A DNA stretch of 64,000 nt from Nocardia vinacea (lineage in GTDB: Bacteria > Actinomycetota > Actinomycetes > Mycobacteriales > Mycobacteriaceae): contig NZ_CP109149.1 in assembly GCF_035920345.1 (NCBI RefSeq), positions 2,170,001 through 2,234,000 on the forward strand, read 5' to 3'. The notes beneath the pieces were generated by a model. The model saw only the letters and a list, made by a program, of their open reading frames with translations. It made no database searches and was not told the origin of the DNA. How positions within the stretch are numbered: the first letter of the stretch is position 1; each line of letters begins with the position of its first letter. This document shows positions 1-10,051 of the stretch, one piece after another. A program made the translations under genes and the position numbers.

Positions 1-3000
1 CCCTGGCCGCGTCGTCGGCCGGTTCATCGCGTCCCAGCGCTGCGCTGCGCTGCTCATCGGCACGAAGCTGCCCCGCCAGCTCGTCGAAGCAACCGAGACG
101 CCAGGCCAGCAACGCGATACGGTCGGCGCTCTCCAGGACCCCGCGGCTCACCACGAACCGTTCTGCGGCCGAATGCACCACGCCGGGTGGGTGGCGGTGC
201 GCGTCGCCGACGCTCGTCCACCCCATCAGCTCATCGACGTACAGGTCGCGCTCGGTCGGATTCCGCAGCATGCGGCGCTGATTGAGCTGTGCCCACACCC
301 GCCGCCGACGCGAGTCGGCGGCAAGCTCGTCGGGACGCAGCCGCAGCAACTCGGCCAGCCGATGCCGATCGACGACCTGCCGAGTCGCCCAGTCCAGCAG
401 CACCGAAGAACCCGGCTGCAGGGCCGTCGACAACGGCGCCCCGAACACAGCACTCAGCCAGTTCCCCGCGACGCTGTGGTACTGCCCGGTGCGATGCCGG
501 TAGCGCTCATAAGCCGATCCCGACACCCCTTCCGTCGGCCGCGCTCCGATCAGGCCGTCCGGGAAATCCTCGCCACGCACACCTGTCGATTCGCCATCGA
601 CCAGCGCGCGCTCCGGACCTTCGGGTCCGAGGCCGATCCCGAATCCCTTGTCCCACTTGCCCATCCAGCCGGACGGGTCGAACGGCGGCCAGTCGCGGGT
701 GAGGGCGGCTCGTGCCGCGGCACCCGGCTCGACGCTGTGTGGATTGACCTGGTTCAGGTCGATCTGGACAAGACGGTCGTCGCCATCGTTGCGGACCAGC
801 ACCAGATCCACACCGCCGCCGTGGTCACGCGCCGAGTTCTCGACGGCCAGCAGGGCGAACGCACCCGGACTGTGTGCCAGATGCGTCGCCACGTCTTCGG
901 GCCTATCGAACACCGCCGACCAGTCGGCGCCCACCCTGGCCGCGAATTCTTCGCCGGGCGCACCGACAGGGAAATCAGGACCCGCCATTGCCTCGACGAA
1001 GTGCACCGGATGGTCCGGTATCAGATATTTGACCAGCCACAGCATTTCGGACACGGTGTCGTGGCGTTCGCCTTCCAGAAGACGTACCAGAGCATTCCCA
1101 TCCGCGGCGGAATCGACCACCTTGTCGTGGTAGAACGCCCGCGTGGCGGTGATATCGGCCAGGTCTCTCAGCCTTCGATGCTCGGCGTCGGAGTCGGTTT
1201 CGCCGGACACGAAGATCACGACGGCCCGACGGTGCCACGGTCCGAACTGCCGGTCCGATGTGAAGTCTTCGACAACCCGAGCAACGTCGGCGCCCAGCAG
1301 ATCGGCGGTGCCCGAATCGACAATGTGCTGATCGGTGATGTCGTCGACGTCCGGCACCAGATCCGGGTCTCCCACAGTGAGCACCAGGTATCCGCTGTCC
1401 GGGTCGAATGCCCACAGATACACCTCTGGTTGCCCTGACATCCGGTCGGCGCGCTCGTCGGTACGGGTCAGTACAGCGCCGATGGTCTCCAGGTAGGCCA
1501 GTCGCCGCCGTCCGTCCTCGTCCACGTTCTCCCAGCTGTCGCGCAGCCGCGCCACCTCGTGGTCGAGCCGGTAGCGGCACGCCCGGTTGCGCCACCGCGC
1601 TGGGATTCCCGGCAGCTGTGCGGTCAGGTCGTGCCGTTGTCGCACGAGTGCCGCCCGTTGTGGCCAATCCGTGCGGAGATATGCCGCGGACGAGATGTCA
1701 CGGTCTGCCCCGTCGGTGATTACCGATCTGAACCGGCTGCGGACCTGCTCGTCCCTGCGACGCCGCGCCAGGTCCTGATCGTCGGGAATTCGGCGCTTCA
1801 CGTTGACGTGGACGGTTCCCAGATTCTCCGACCGTACCCGGAAGTTGCCTGAATCATCCTGTTCGACAACGGGTTTCAGTTGATGGATATCGTATCCGGT
1901 GCCGCGGAGCTCGCTGCGCAGCTCGAGGTTGTGCAGCAACATGTCGGTCACCGCGTCGTCGTGCCAGCCGTCCTCGGCTATTACGACGACAGTGTGTCCG
2001 GGCAGCAGGACGGTGTTCGGTGTCACCTGCCACGCGCCAGGATTGCGGCGCACCACGTCGGCGACGACCGCGGCGATGGCGGAGTGGTCGCGTGCATCCT
2101 GTTCGGCCCACCATTGCGGGACCCACGTGGCCAACCGCTCGATCTTCGCGATCTGTATCTCGACCTGCGCGCGCCTGCTCGACCAGTCCGCAGGATTCTC
2201 GGTGGTGCTCGGACGGGACATCTGGCGGTCTATCTCCGCGCTTTCCAGCGCAGCCTCATCGCGCAAGTAAGCGATCTCGGACGACCAGCCCGCTCGATCC
2301 AACATCTCCGGAAGGCTGATCCCCATCAGGCGTGCCCCGAGGCGGCAGCGCATCTCCCACAGGCGGCTCGGCCGTACGAACGTCAACACGACTTGCTCGT
2401 AGTAGCCGGGGTCGCCAACCGCGTGGTCGATGAGGACCTCGGTAAATCCTCTGCGGCACGCCATCTTTCCGGTGAACGTGGCGCGCGCCGCGTCCTCGGG
2501 TGACAGTTTTTCCCGGATGCCCGCATTGAACGTGGCGAGATTGTCGGCGATCATCTTGTTGTTCTGGACCCAGAAACCCTCGATTCCGTGGACGATGTCG
2601 CCGACCTCGTCCCACCCTTCGGCAAACATCACCCCGCCACGCGGCGTGCCTTGCGCGGCCACGATGGTGTTGCGCATGATTCCGGCGCGGTTGACCTCGC
2701 TCGATACGCCGACGTAGACCCCTCTGTCGTTGACGCTGTCGACAACCTCGTAGGAGTTCCGATACTCGTCGACCGGCGCGTAGTCGACCAGCCATTCCAT
2801 CAGCTGGTACATGGTGCGCGCGTGCCAGATTCCGAAGCCCTCGTTCTCGAACTCGGCGCCGAGTTCGACGAACCGACGCCACAAGGGCAGGAGTTCGGCG
2901 AACGGCTCGTCGCCGACAAGGCGGAGCGCGACCTCGCCGACCGTCGAGAAGTGCCTGGCAAGCGGACCGAGCTGGGATGCCAACCAGCGGAAATCGGGGC

Positions 3001-6000
3001 TATTGCCTTGCGCTGCCCACTGCCTCGGATCGGCGGTGAGCAGCTGCGGGATCGCCGCTGCGAACTCGCGCCACGACCCCTGGCGTTCTCCCGGCACATC
3101 CGCCATAGGCCTGGTGCCGATGGACCCTGCGGTGCTTTCGTGTGGGCGGCCGCCGACCTGATCATCCGGTGCCCGTGTATCACCCGTATCGGTGTCGTGT
3201 GGGCGGCTGCCGATGCGGGCGGGTTCGGCCGACGGGGAAATGTCCGACTTGTGGGGCGTGTCCGCGTCGGTCCGCGACGGCAGATCAGGTGTGCCGTCGT
3301 CATTTACCGGCCGGCCCGGCTGTATCGAGTTGATTTCCTGCACCAGTTCTGCACTGACCTCGAGGTCCTGAGACGGGGGCAGGGTTTCGGCGGCGGCGGC
3401 TGCGGTGCGGTGCGACCTGGCGACAAGGTGACCGTCGGCGTCGAAGTCGATGGTCTCGAATCTGCGTTGGTCCGGGGACAGTCTGTCGATGAACTTTTGC
3501 TGTTCGTCTCGCCAGTTGTCGAACGGGACGGCCTTATTCAGCAGCGTGCGGCGGCTCTGGAGGTCTTTCGGGTCGTAGTCGGTGTTGTTTCGGCCGTCTC
3601 GGGAGGCCGCCAGGTCGACGACGACCAGTTTCGGAGGCTCACCCGGCTTGCTGTCGTTGACCAACAGCACCATGTGGTTGTCGGCGGCGGTGCTGCCTTT
3701 ATCCTGGGTGTCCTTCCATTTGTAGACCAGGACTGCGATGCCTCCCGGCCGGGCTTTCAGCGATTCGGCCACCTTCTCCAGTGATCCGGCGTTCTCGAGT
3801 GGGGCGCCGAACACCTCCTCGACAACGTCACGGCCGTGGCCGGCCAGTTCGTTGGACAGCGGCTCGAAGCGGCGTGCGGTCAACACCCGCATACCGGTCA
3901 CGGCATTGTTGACGCAGTTGTTGGGGCTGCGGCGGTGGATCCACACGACCAGGTCGAGCAGGGCCGCGGTGGCCAGATAGTGCGATGCTGCGGCGATAAC
4001 CTCCTCCCCCACGGGGTTTTCGGCTACCGGGTCCCCGGTCGCTGGGTCGTCGACGACGGCAGCGGTCTCCGAGTCGCCCGGTGTCGCCGGGCGCTCGGCT
4101 ACTCGATTCACCGATTCGGAGTGCATTGGCGGGGAGGCGGCGGCAGGGGCGACCGGTTGGAGGGTGGTCTCGGTGGACCGGTGGTGCTCGACTGCGTCGC
4201 CCAGGACGTCGCGGGCTACGGCGGGGGTGATGTCGGAGACGGGGTAACCCAGCGCTTTCGCCAGGTTGGCGCCGGCTTCGGTCAGCGCGGGGTCGATCAT
4301 GCGCATGCCTTCGGCGCCGTCGATGTCCGCGGTGTCCCAGCCGAGTTCGGCGGCCAGCCGGTCCCGTTGCGGAATCAGCAGGTCCAGTGCCCGCTCATCG
4401 GTGAGCTGCGGGTACCGGGCAGCCGTCGCAGGTTCGGTTGCCTCGACCTGTTGGCGCAATGCCTCCACCGCGGCGGGCGGCAGACCGGCCTGGACCAGCA
4501 ACCGGCCCAGCGGATCGCCTGCGCCGTCGTGGTCGAACGCAGCAGCGGCGTCGGCAACGGTCGACGTCGGAATCCCCAGCAGCCCGGCCAGGCGCGCAGC
4601 CTGGTCCGGCTGCTCGAGGTCCGTGCGGTCTGGGAAGTAGCTCGCCTCGGCGGCGGCGAGAGCGGCGGCCGGGTTATCGGTGATGTATGCGTGGTGGCGG
4701 ATGAAGTCGGCGGTGGCGTGGCGGAGCGCACGCTCTTGCAGTTCGGGCACCAGCGAGCGGAGATTGTGGCCGGCCTCGACCAGGTTGTTGTGATTTTCGG
4801 GGGTGGGGTCGGTGCGGTGGGCTTCGGCAACTTGTTCGTAGCGGACCGCCGCCGCGCGTACCCCGTTCAGGTGCATGGCCTTCCGGATCAGCGCGTCCTG
4901 CGGCGATATCAGCGCCTGCGCGGCCCCGCGGTCTCCGTTGCGTGCGGTGCGGTTCTTGGCCTGCTCATGGATGTAGGACTGCTCGGGGACTTCGGTCATC
5001 CACACGAACATGCCGCCCTTGGCCTGCACCGCCTCCGACACCGAGATATCGACACCACGCTGTCCCTGCCGGTTGATCACCAGGATCTTGCCCTGCTCAC
5101 CGGCGGCATCGAAGATCTTCTGCAACTGGGTTTCCCACCCCGCGCCCCACCCGGCGATCCGGTCGGCGTCGACCGCCTCGATCGCCTCCCTGGGCACCCC
5201 CTGGCGCACCAACGCCTGCACCTGCCTGTCGACCAGGTCGTTGCGATGACACAAGATTTCCTGGGACCTGCCCTGGCCCCCCTGCCACACTCTGTGCGCG
5301 CCCTCGGCGATAGTGGTCAGCTTGGCGCGGGTGTTCGCCACCACCTCGGGGGCGCCCTCCATCAACCGTTGCTCCCGAGACCGGTCGACGTGGTGCACTT
5401 CTTCCAGACCGTAGATCTTCTCCAGCACGGGGTTGAGGTCCGCCAGCGTGCCCGAGGCACCGGTGACCTCATCGAAGAACCGGTCCTCCGGGCGTCCCCC
5501 GGTGCGATAGATTTCTACCGCGTTGATGCTCTTGGCCGAGTCGGCGTCGGCGCGCACTACGATCTGATGCTGCTCGGCGCTCATCCCGATGGCTTCGGCC
5601 GACCGGATCTCCTTGGCCTCGACGGCCTGAGCCAGGCTCGCCTTGCCCCGCTCGGCGCTCCACCGTGATTCGCTCGAGGTCTTCGGGTTGCGTTGCAAAC
5701 CGTGTTCGCCCTGATCGATGATGACGATCTTGCCCGCGTCCATCACGTAGTGGGTGCTCTTGCGGCAGGTGAACTCGGCGGCAGCGGCCGTCTCGAGCCG
5801 CGACAACCCCACCCCTTCCAACCACTGTTTCCCGCCCGGAAGTGCCTCGACCTTCTCCCGTCCCCCCGGCGTCAACTCCGCCCGGCCGTCGTACCAGAAC
5901 TCGACCTCTGGGGTTCCGTCGGGGTACAGGCCGACTTCTTCGATGATCCGGGTGAGACCGAAATCCTCGTGCGACAACGCCCCCTTCTCCAGCGCGTCGG

Positions 6001-8485
6001 CGAGGAAATCGTGGGCGGCGAACACCTCGCGTGCCGTCGCCTCGGGCGCGGCCTGCTCCACCCCTTCCGACCGAAGAAACTGCCTCTCACCACGGTCGAT
6101 GATGCCGTCCATCTCATCGATCAATGCGTGGCGCGGCGGCCGGTGACCGGCGTTGCACAGATGCCCGACCGTTTCGCCGGTGGCCACCACGACCGCCGGC
6201 CGACCGTTGGTGACCGGTCCGAAACCCTGCTGCTGGTCGGCCCGGAACACATCGATCCCGACATCGGTCAAGAGCTGTCGATACCTGGTGAATTCCCGGT
6301 GGGCCAGCCCATCGGTCGTCGTCACCAAAAGACACTCGCCGTGACGCACCGCCCGCTGCATCGCCGCCGCCATGAACATCAGCGACTTGCCCTCGCCCGG
6401 CTTCATCTCCACCGGACGCTTGTCCAGCGCGAAGACCCCCTCGGCCTGCTCGACCCGCAGTACCATCCCGCCCGGCCCGGCATCGCTGATCGTGCCGCGC
6501 CGAATGATCTCCGTCGCCGCGATCATCGACTTCTGCGCGTCGGTGTCGAACAATCCTGCCTTCAACACCTCGTCGGGAAGGTTGCACAGCCGAAGCTGCT
6601 CCGGAACGTGATCCGCGGAACCGGCGTCGAAATCGGCCAACAACTCGACCGCCTGATCACGAGCGCTCAGCGCATGCGAACCGGCACTCTCGACCGAATC
6701 CGCAGGCGGGCCGGCCGACACCTCGTCACCCGTTTCACCCGCCAGGGCGTTCCGCTCCGCCCCAGCAGCTTGGTCCTCATTCCCGGCGGGAGGGTGCTCC
6801 TCATTCCCCGGCAACCGGTGTTCCCCGGCGGCAGGCGTTTCGGGCACCTCGCCAGTGCCAGTGGCCGCGCGGGCGTCAACCGGGGTCCCGTGGCGGGCTT
6901 CATCTGCCGCGGCACTCACCTTGCCGGGCTCGTAATTCCCTGGTGACCCGTGTTCCCCGGTGGCAGGTGTTTCGGGCCCCGTGCCGACCTGACGGGCCGG
7001 GGTGCTCGTCGCAACCTTCGGCGGCGCCGACGTTTCCCCACCGGCCTCGACCGATCGTGGCGCTGCCGCATTCGTGCGGGCAACCGGTTCGCCCCGCTGC
7101 GGGCTCGCCACCTGCGCACCAGTCTCCGAACGCCCCGCCGAACCGGCCGCGGAGTCGAATCCGACCGGAGCGCGGTCGGCCGCGCCATTGTGTGGCGTCG
7201 AGCCCGATACCGCGGGCGACCGCGATTCGCCGGACTTGACCGGCGCGGCGTTCCCGTGCGCTCCGGCCGCGGGTACTTCCGCCCGCTCGCCCCCGGCACC
7301 CACGGCATCCGGAGCCGCCGCCCACGCCGCCTTCGCCGCCGCCCACGCCTGCTGCGATTCCGCGGACACCTCGACCGGTGGGAGAGCTGGTGTCGGCGTG
7401 GCGGTGTCCTCGCTGTGCGCGGCGGCGGGCAGGTCGGGCCGGGTGAAAGCCCCACCGCCGTCGGGCACCGCCCCCGCCGGGGCACCCGCCCCCGGGCGAG
7501 CGGCGGCGTGCGCGTGAACTGCCCCGGCGAAACCGCCATTGAGCAACGGCGCCAGCACGTGATCGAAATGCTCCGGCCAACCGGTCACCAACGATGCCGC
7601 ACCCAAGCCCGCCACCGCGCCCGCAGTGCCATGCACCAACCCGAGCGCCAACCGGCTGCCCTCGATCCGGGGAAACACCTTCGGCGCGACCCGGCCCGCG
7701 ACCATGCCGCCGAGCGCACCACCCGCTCCCGACAAGGCCGCGACTTTGATCGATGTCGGATCGATGCCCGTCGGATTCTCACCGTCCGGTCCGATCACGG
7801 TGAGGGTTCGATCACCGGATACGATTTGCAGCGCCTGTACGCCCGCGTCGACACTCACCGGCAGCGCGGCGGCTTTACCCAACGTGATCGGCAACCGGAG
7901 CGCCCCCAGCGCGGACAGCCGGGCGGCTGTCCGCGCCGCGCCCGCCCGGAACGCCTGCTCCAGACCCGCACGCATCACCGCGACACTGGCCCGCCCCTCG
8001 ATCAGCATCGACTCCACCACCGGCGCCGCCGCCACTTCCCCGGCAGGACCAGCGGCGAGGGCACCGGACAGCACACCGAAGATCCGCCACGCCAACTCGA
8101 TCCCGAAGACGAACATCACACACAGCGTCTTCTCCGCGTCGTTGGCGGCCGCCTGCACCTGATCGGCCAGGGCCAGCGCATCGTCACCGAGTCTGGCCGC
8201 CCCATCTCGGTGCAAACCCAGCGTCTCGCGCAGCCGTTCGCCGAGCACGCCCACCGAATTCTCTTGTGTCAGTAAATCTTTCGCGTCCCTTGAGCGATCG
8301 CTCAGCGCGGCTGCCTGCGACCGGAACTCCGCAGCCATCCGACGCATCCCGGAAATGTCGGCACGCGGCAGCTCTCCGCCGAACACCACCATCTGGATCG
8401 GACGCCGCAGCACAGCAGGCAAACCCTCGAACGCGTTCCGCAGCTCCACGACCGGGTTCAGTGACCATGAACCGTCCACCGGCAC
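1..8485 (-). CDS. Giant WXG/SecA-like/papain-like polymorphic toxin (3' end outside window)
   Basis: One uninterrupted frame of over 2,800 codons runs off the left edge, so the C-terminus is not seen. Start is GTG 8485 (alternative GTG 8479), just after the previous stop at 8489. The N-terminal ~330 residues are helical and resemble the export domain of CpnT-like toxins. A Pro/Ala/Glu-rich linker reaches about residue 600. A SecA-like ATPase follows: KPGEGKS near residue 695, LIDEMDG near 790, and a degenerate C-terminal helicase motif near 1160. At about 1515-1600 lies a papain-like (Tox-PL, glutamine-deamidase type) domain with NNC (Cys 1524), DNH and VVDL, fitting a Cys-His-Asp triad. The remaining 1,200 residues are largely unrecognised. 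Likely exported by a type VII (ESX) system; the effector activity is inferred from the family. Confidence 0.8.
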   Translation of the reverse strand, partial: MPVDGSWSLNPVVELRNAFEGLPAVLRRPIQMVVFGGELPRADISGMRRMAAEFRSQAAALSDRSRDAKDLLTQENSVGVLGERLRETLGLHRDGAARLGDDALALADQVQAAANDAEKTLCVMFVFGIELAWRIFGVLSGALAAGPAGEVAAAPVVESMLIEGRASVAVMRAGLEQAFRAGAARTAARLSALGALRLPITLGKAAALPVSVDAGVQALQIVSGDRTLTVIGPDGENPTGIDPTSIKVAALSGAGGALGGMVAGRVAPKVFPRIEGSRLALGLVHGTAGAVAGLGAASLVTGWPEHFDHVLAPLLNGGFAGAVHAHAAARPGAGAPAGAVPDGGGAFTRPDLPAAAHSEDTATPTPALPPVEVSAESQQAWAAAKAAWAAAPDAVGAGGERAEVPAAGAHGNAAPVKSGESRSPAVSGSTPHNGAADRAPVGFDSAAGSAGRSETGAQVASPQRGEPVARTNAAAPRSVEAGGETSAPPKVATSTPARQVGTGPETPATGEHGSPGNYEPGKVSAAADEARHGTPVDARAATGTGEVPETPAAGEHRLPGNEEHPPAGNEDQAAGAERNALAGETGDEVSAGPPADSVESAGSHALSARDQAVELLADFDAGSADHVPEQLRLCNLPDEVLKAGLFDTDAQKSMIAATEIIRRGTISDAGPGGMVLRVEQAEGVFALDKRPVEMKPGEGKSLMFMAAAMQRAVRHGECLLVTTTDGLAHREFTRYRQLLTDVGIDVFRADQQQGFGPVTNGRPAVVVATGETVGHLCNAGHRPPRHALIDEMDGIIDRGERQFLRSEGVEQAAPEATAREVFAAHDFLADALEKGALSHEDFGLTRIIEEVGLYPDGTPEVEFWYDGRAELTPGGREKVEALPGGKQWLEGVGLSRLETAAAAEFTCRKSTHYVMDAGKIVIIDQGEHGLQRNPKTSSESRWSAERGKASLAQAVEAKEIRSAEAIGMSAEQHQIVVRADADSAKSINAVEIYRTGGRPEDRFFDEVTGASGTLADLNPVLEKIYGLEEVHHVDRSREQRLMEGAPEVVANTRAKLTTIAEGAHRVWQGGQGRSQEILCHRNDLVDRQVQALVRQGVPREAIEAVDADRIAGWGAGWETQLQKIFDAAGEQGKILVINRQGQRGVDISVSEAVQAKGGMFVWMTEVPEQSYIHEQAKNRTARNGDRGAAQALISPQDALIRKAMHLNGVRAAAVRYEQVAEAHRTDPTPENHNNLVEAGHNLRSLVPELQERALRHATADFIRHHAYITDNPAAALAAAEASYFPDRTDLEQPDQAARLAGLLGIPTSTVADAAAAFDHDGAGDPLGRLLVQAGLPPAAVEALRQQVEATEPATAARYPQLTDERALDLLIPQRDRLAAELGWDTADIDGAEGMRMIDPALTEAGANLAKALGYPVSDITPAVARDVLGDAVEHHRSTETTLQPVAPAAASPPMHSESVNRVAERPATPGDSETAAVVDDPATGDPVAENPVGEEVIAAASHYLATAALLDLVVWIHRRSPNNCVNNAVTGMRVLTARRFEPLSNELAGHGRDVVEEVFGAPLENAGSLEKVAESLKARPGGIAVLVYKWKDTQDKGSTAADNHMVLLVNDSKPGEPPKLVVVDLAASRDGRNNTDYDPKDLQSRRTLLNKAVPFDNWRDEQQKFIDRLSPDQRRFETIDFDADGHLVARSHRTAAAAAETLPPSQDLEVSAELVQEINSIQPGRPVNDDGTPDLPSRTDADTPHKSDISPSAEPARIGSRPHDTDTGDTRAPDDQVGGRPHESTAGSIGTRPMADVPGERQGSWREFAAAIPQLLTADPRQWAAQGNSPDFRWLASQLGPLARHFSTVGEVALRLVGDEPFAELLPLWRRFVELGAEFENEGFGIWHARTMYQLMEWLVDYAPVDEYRNSYEVVDSVNDRGVYVGVSSEVNRAGIMRNTIVAAQGTPRGGVMFAEGWDEVGDIVHGIEGFWVQNNKMIADNLATFNAGIREKLSPEDAARATFTGKMACRRGFTEVLIDHAVGDPGYYEQVVLTFVRPSRLWEMRCRLGARLMGISLPEMLDRAGWSSEIAYLRDEAALESAEIDRQMSRPSTTENPADWSSRRAQVEIQIAKIERLATWVPQWWAEQDARDHSAIAAVVADVVRRNPGAWQVTPNTVLLPGHTVVVIAEDGWHDDAVTDMLLHNLELRSELRGTGYDIHQLKPVVEQDDSGNFRVRSENLGTVHVNVKRRIPDDQDLARRRRDEQVRSRFRSVITDGADRDISSAAYLRTDWPQRAALVRQRHDLTAQLPGIPARWRNRACRYRLDHEVARLRDSWENVDEDGRRRLAYLETIGAVLTRTDERADRMSGQPEVYLWAFDPDSGYLVLTVGDPDLVPDVDDITDQHIVDSGTADLLGADVARVVEDFTSDRQFGPWHRRAVVIFVSGETDSDAEHRRLRDLADITATRAFYHDKVVDSAADGNALVRLLEGERHDTVSEMLWLVKYLIPDHPVHFVEAMAGPDFPVGAPGEEFAARVGADWSAVFDRPEDVATHLAHSPGAFALLAVENSARDHGGGVDLVLVRNDGDDRLVQIDLNQVNPHSVEPGAAARAALTRDWPPFDPSGWMGKWDKGFGIGLGPEGPERALVDGESTGVRGEDFPDGLIGARPTEGVSGSAYERYRHRTGQYHSVAGNWLSAVFGAPLSTALQPGSSVLLDWATRQVVDRHRLAELLRLRPDELAADSRRRRVWAQLNQRRMLRNPTERDLYVDELMGWTSVGDAHRHPPGVVHSAAERFVVSRGVLESADRIALLAWRLGCFDELAGQLRADEQRSAALGRDEPADDAAR

Positions 8486-8488
8486 CGC

Positions 8489-10051
8489 CTACCCCGGCCG
8501 AGTGGCCGCGGCGACCAGCACCGCATGCAGTGTTTTCGCTTGGACGCCCGCGTCGTCACCGCGCAGCACTACCTCGGCGAACGCGGCGCCGAAGGCCCGC
8601 CTCATGTCGAATCCGCCTGGGGCCGTGGCATCCCCGGTCAACTCGGCACGCCAGTGCTGGTAACCGCGCACCACCTCGGCGAGTGTGCGAGATTGTCCCG
8701 GCTCCCGGCGCAGGTACTCCGCGAGCAGGACACGCTGCGCCTGCCTGCGCGCGAGACCGCCACCGGCGCCATCGAGCGCCCGGCCGAATTCACCTAGCGT
8801 GGCCGCGTAGATCCGCGGCTCGGCGTCGGGTTCCGCTTCCCTCGGCTCCTGCGCGGTCGGCTTGTCGAGAGTGATCGAGCGAGCCGCGCTCCGGGAGTCG
8901 TCCGGTTCGGCACTCCACCGCACCGGGCCCGATTCGGGGCCGAGTTCTGCCACCGCGACCACATCCAGGGCGATCACTGGGTAGTCGGTAAGCACCCGAT
9001 CCACCGCGGCCACGAACTCCCGAACCGCCGACACCTGCAGGCCGGGAGTATCGAAACCGGCCACACGCACACCGTGGTGCTCGGCCAACGTCCGCGCCAG
9101 CCACCCGACCATGGGATCGGAAACCGGTCGCCCGTCGGAACCGCGCCGATCACGCCCGCGCTGCGGTTCGTCGGCGGGCTTGTTCGATCGCGGCGGGGAA
9201 CCGTAGCGAGGGCTCGGGGAACTCGGCTGGGCACTCGCAGGCGGGCCGGGTGTCCGGGGCGGTTGCCCGGTCCACGGGGTGTCTCGCCGCCCCATATCGA
9301 CCGCTGGCCGCGGTCCGGCGGCCATACCCGGCAACCGGTCCGCATTCCGGGTGGCGGACGGGGGCAACACCGGGGAGGACGGGGGCAACACGGACGAGGG
9401 CCGCCGACCGAAGTCGCCGACACGGTCGCCGGATTTGGCACTGTCCTCTCGGCCTGCCCGATCCGACCCCTGGCCTGTCCGATCTGCAGGATCCGGGCGC
9501 CGCGGACCATCCTGCGGCGTGGACCGCCCCGAGGAAGCGTCCGGCGACCGCGGACCACCGGGCGCGGATCGTTCGGTGGGCTGCGCCCGGTCCGTGGAAT
9601 ACGGCTGACCTGCCGCTGCCGGAGATGTTGCCGCGGGATCGTATGTCACCGGTGAGTCTGTACCGGCGAGCGCAGGCGTGCCGCCGGGGCCGTCCGGCCG
9701 CTGCGGAGCCGTCTCGCCGATGTTCGGGTCCATATCCCCGGCTGCGGTGCCTACCTGGCGGGCAAGGTCGGCGTCCTGCGCCTCGAATTGGCGTGCGGCG
9801 TCGATGATTCCGGCGGCTGTGCCGTGCAGGCTGTCCTCCATTGCTCGCACATCGGCCAGCAACTGATCGGCGTGCGGCCTGAACTCCTTGGCGAACGCGA
9901 GGCCGATATCGTCGTCGCCCCAGCTGCCGTCGGACTGTGCCAGGCAATCCCGCAAGTTCGCATAGGTCTGCCCTACCCGGTCACCGAGTTCGGCCAGCCG
10001 CGCTCCCCGATCTCGCAGACTGTCCGGATCCAACCGAACTTCACTGTTCAC
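8489..10051 (-). CDS. WXG-like ESX-associated protein with disordered linker
   Basis: A 520-residue protein. GTG 10051 is chosen because it overlaps the upstream stop by 11 bp, follows a G-rich ribosome-binding site, and the residues before it look non-coding. Residues 1-110 are a helical WXG100-like domain that begins with charged helices and contains SWGDDD. A long Pro/Ser/Asp/Arg-rich linker follows (about 120-330). A folded C-terminal domain (about 330-520) carries alternating hydrophobic and acidic segments I do not recognise. Its stop lies 3 bp before the giant toxin start, so the two are almost certainly cotranscribed. A role as export partner, chaperone or second effector is inferred from position. 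No catalytic motif was seen. Confidence 0.7.
   Translation of the reverse strand: MNSEVRLDPDSLRDRGARLAELGDRVGQTYANLRDCLAQSDGSWGDDDIGLAFAKEFRPHADQLLADVRAMEDSLHGTAAGIIDAARQFEAQDADLARQVGTAAGDMDPNIGETAPQRPDGPGGTPALAGTDSPVTYDPAATSPAAAGQPYSTDRAQPTERSAPGGPRSPDASSGRSTPQDGPRRPDPADRTGQGSDRAGREDSAKSGDRVGDFGRRPSSVLPPSSPVLPPSATRNADRLPGMAAGPRPAVDMGRRDTPWTGQPPRTPGPPASAQPSSPSPRYGSPPRSNKPADEPQRGRDRRGSDGRPVSDPMVGWLARTLAEHHGVRVAGFDTPGLQVSAVREFVAAVDRVLTDYPVIALDVVAVAELGPESGPVRWSAEPDDSRSAARSITLDKPTAQEPREAEPDAEPRIYAATLGEFGRALDGAGGGLARRQAQRVLLAEYLRREPGQSRTLAEVVRGYQHWRAELTGDATAPGGFDMRRAFGAAFAEVVLRGDDAGVQAKTLHAVLVAAATRPG

Noticed and set aside
173..8275. Long plus-strand open frames (421, 398, 610, 417 and 441 codons) opposite the toxin gene
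   Set aside because: They are in the antisense register of one continuous minus-strand frame with clear SecA-like and papain-like motifs; their own translations are Arg/His/Gly-rich with no family features.
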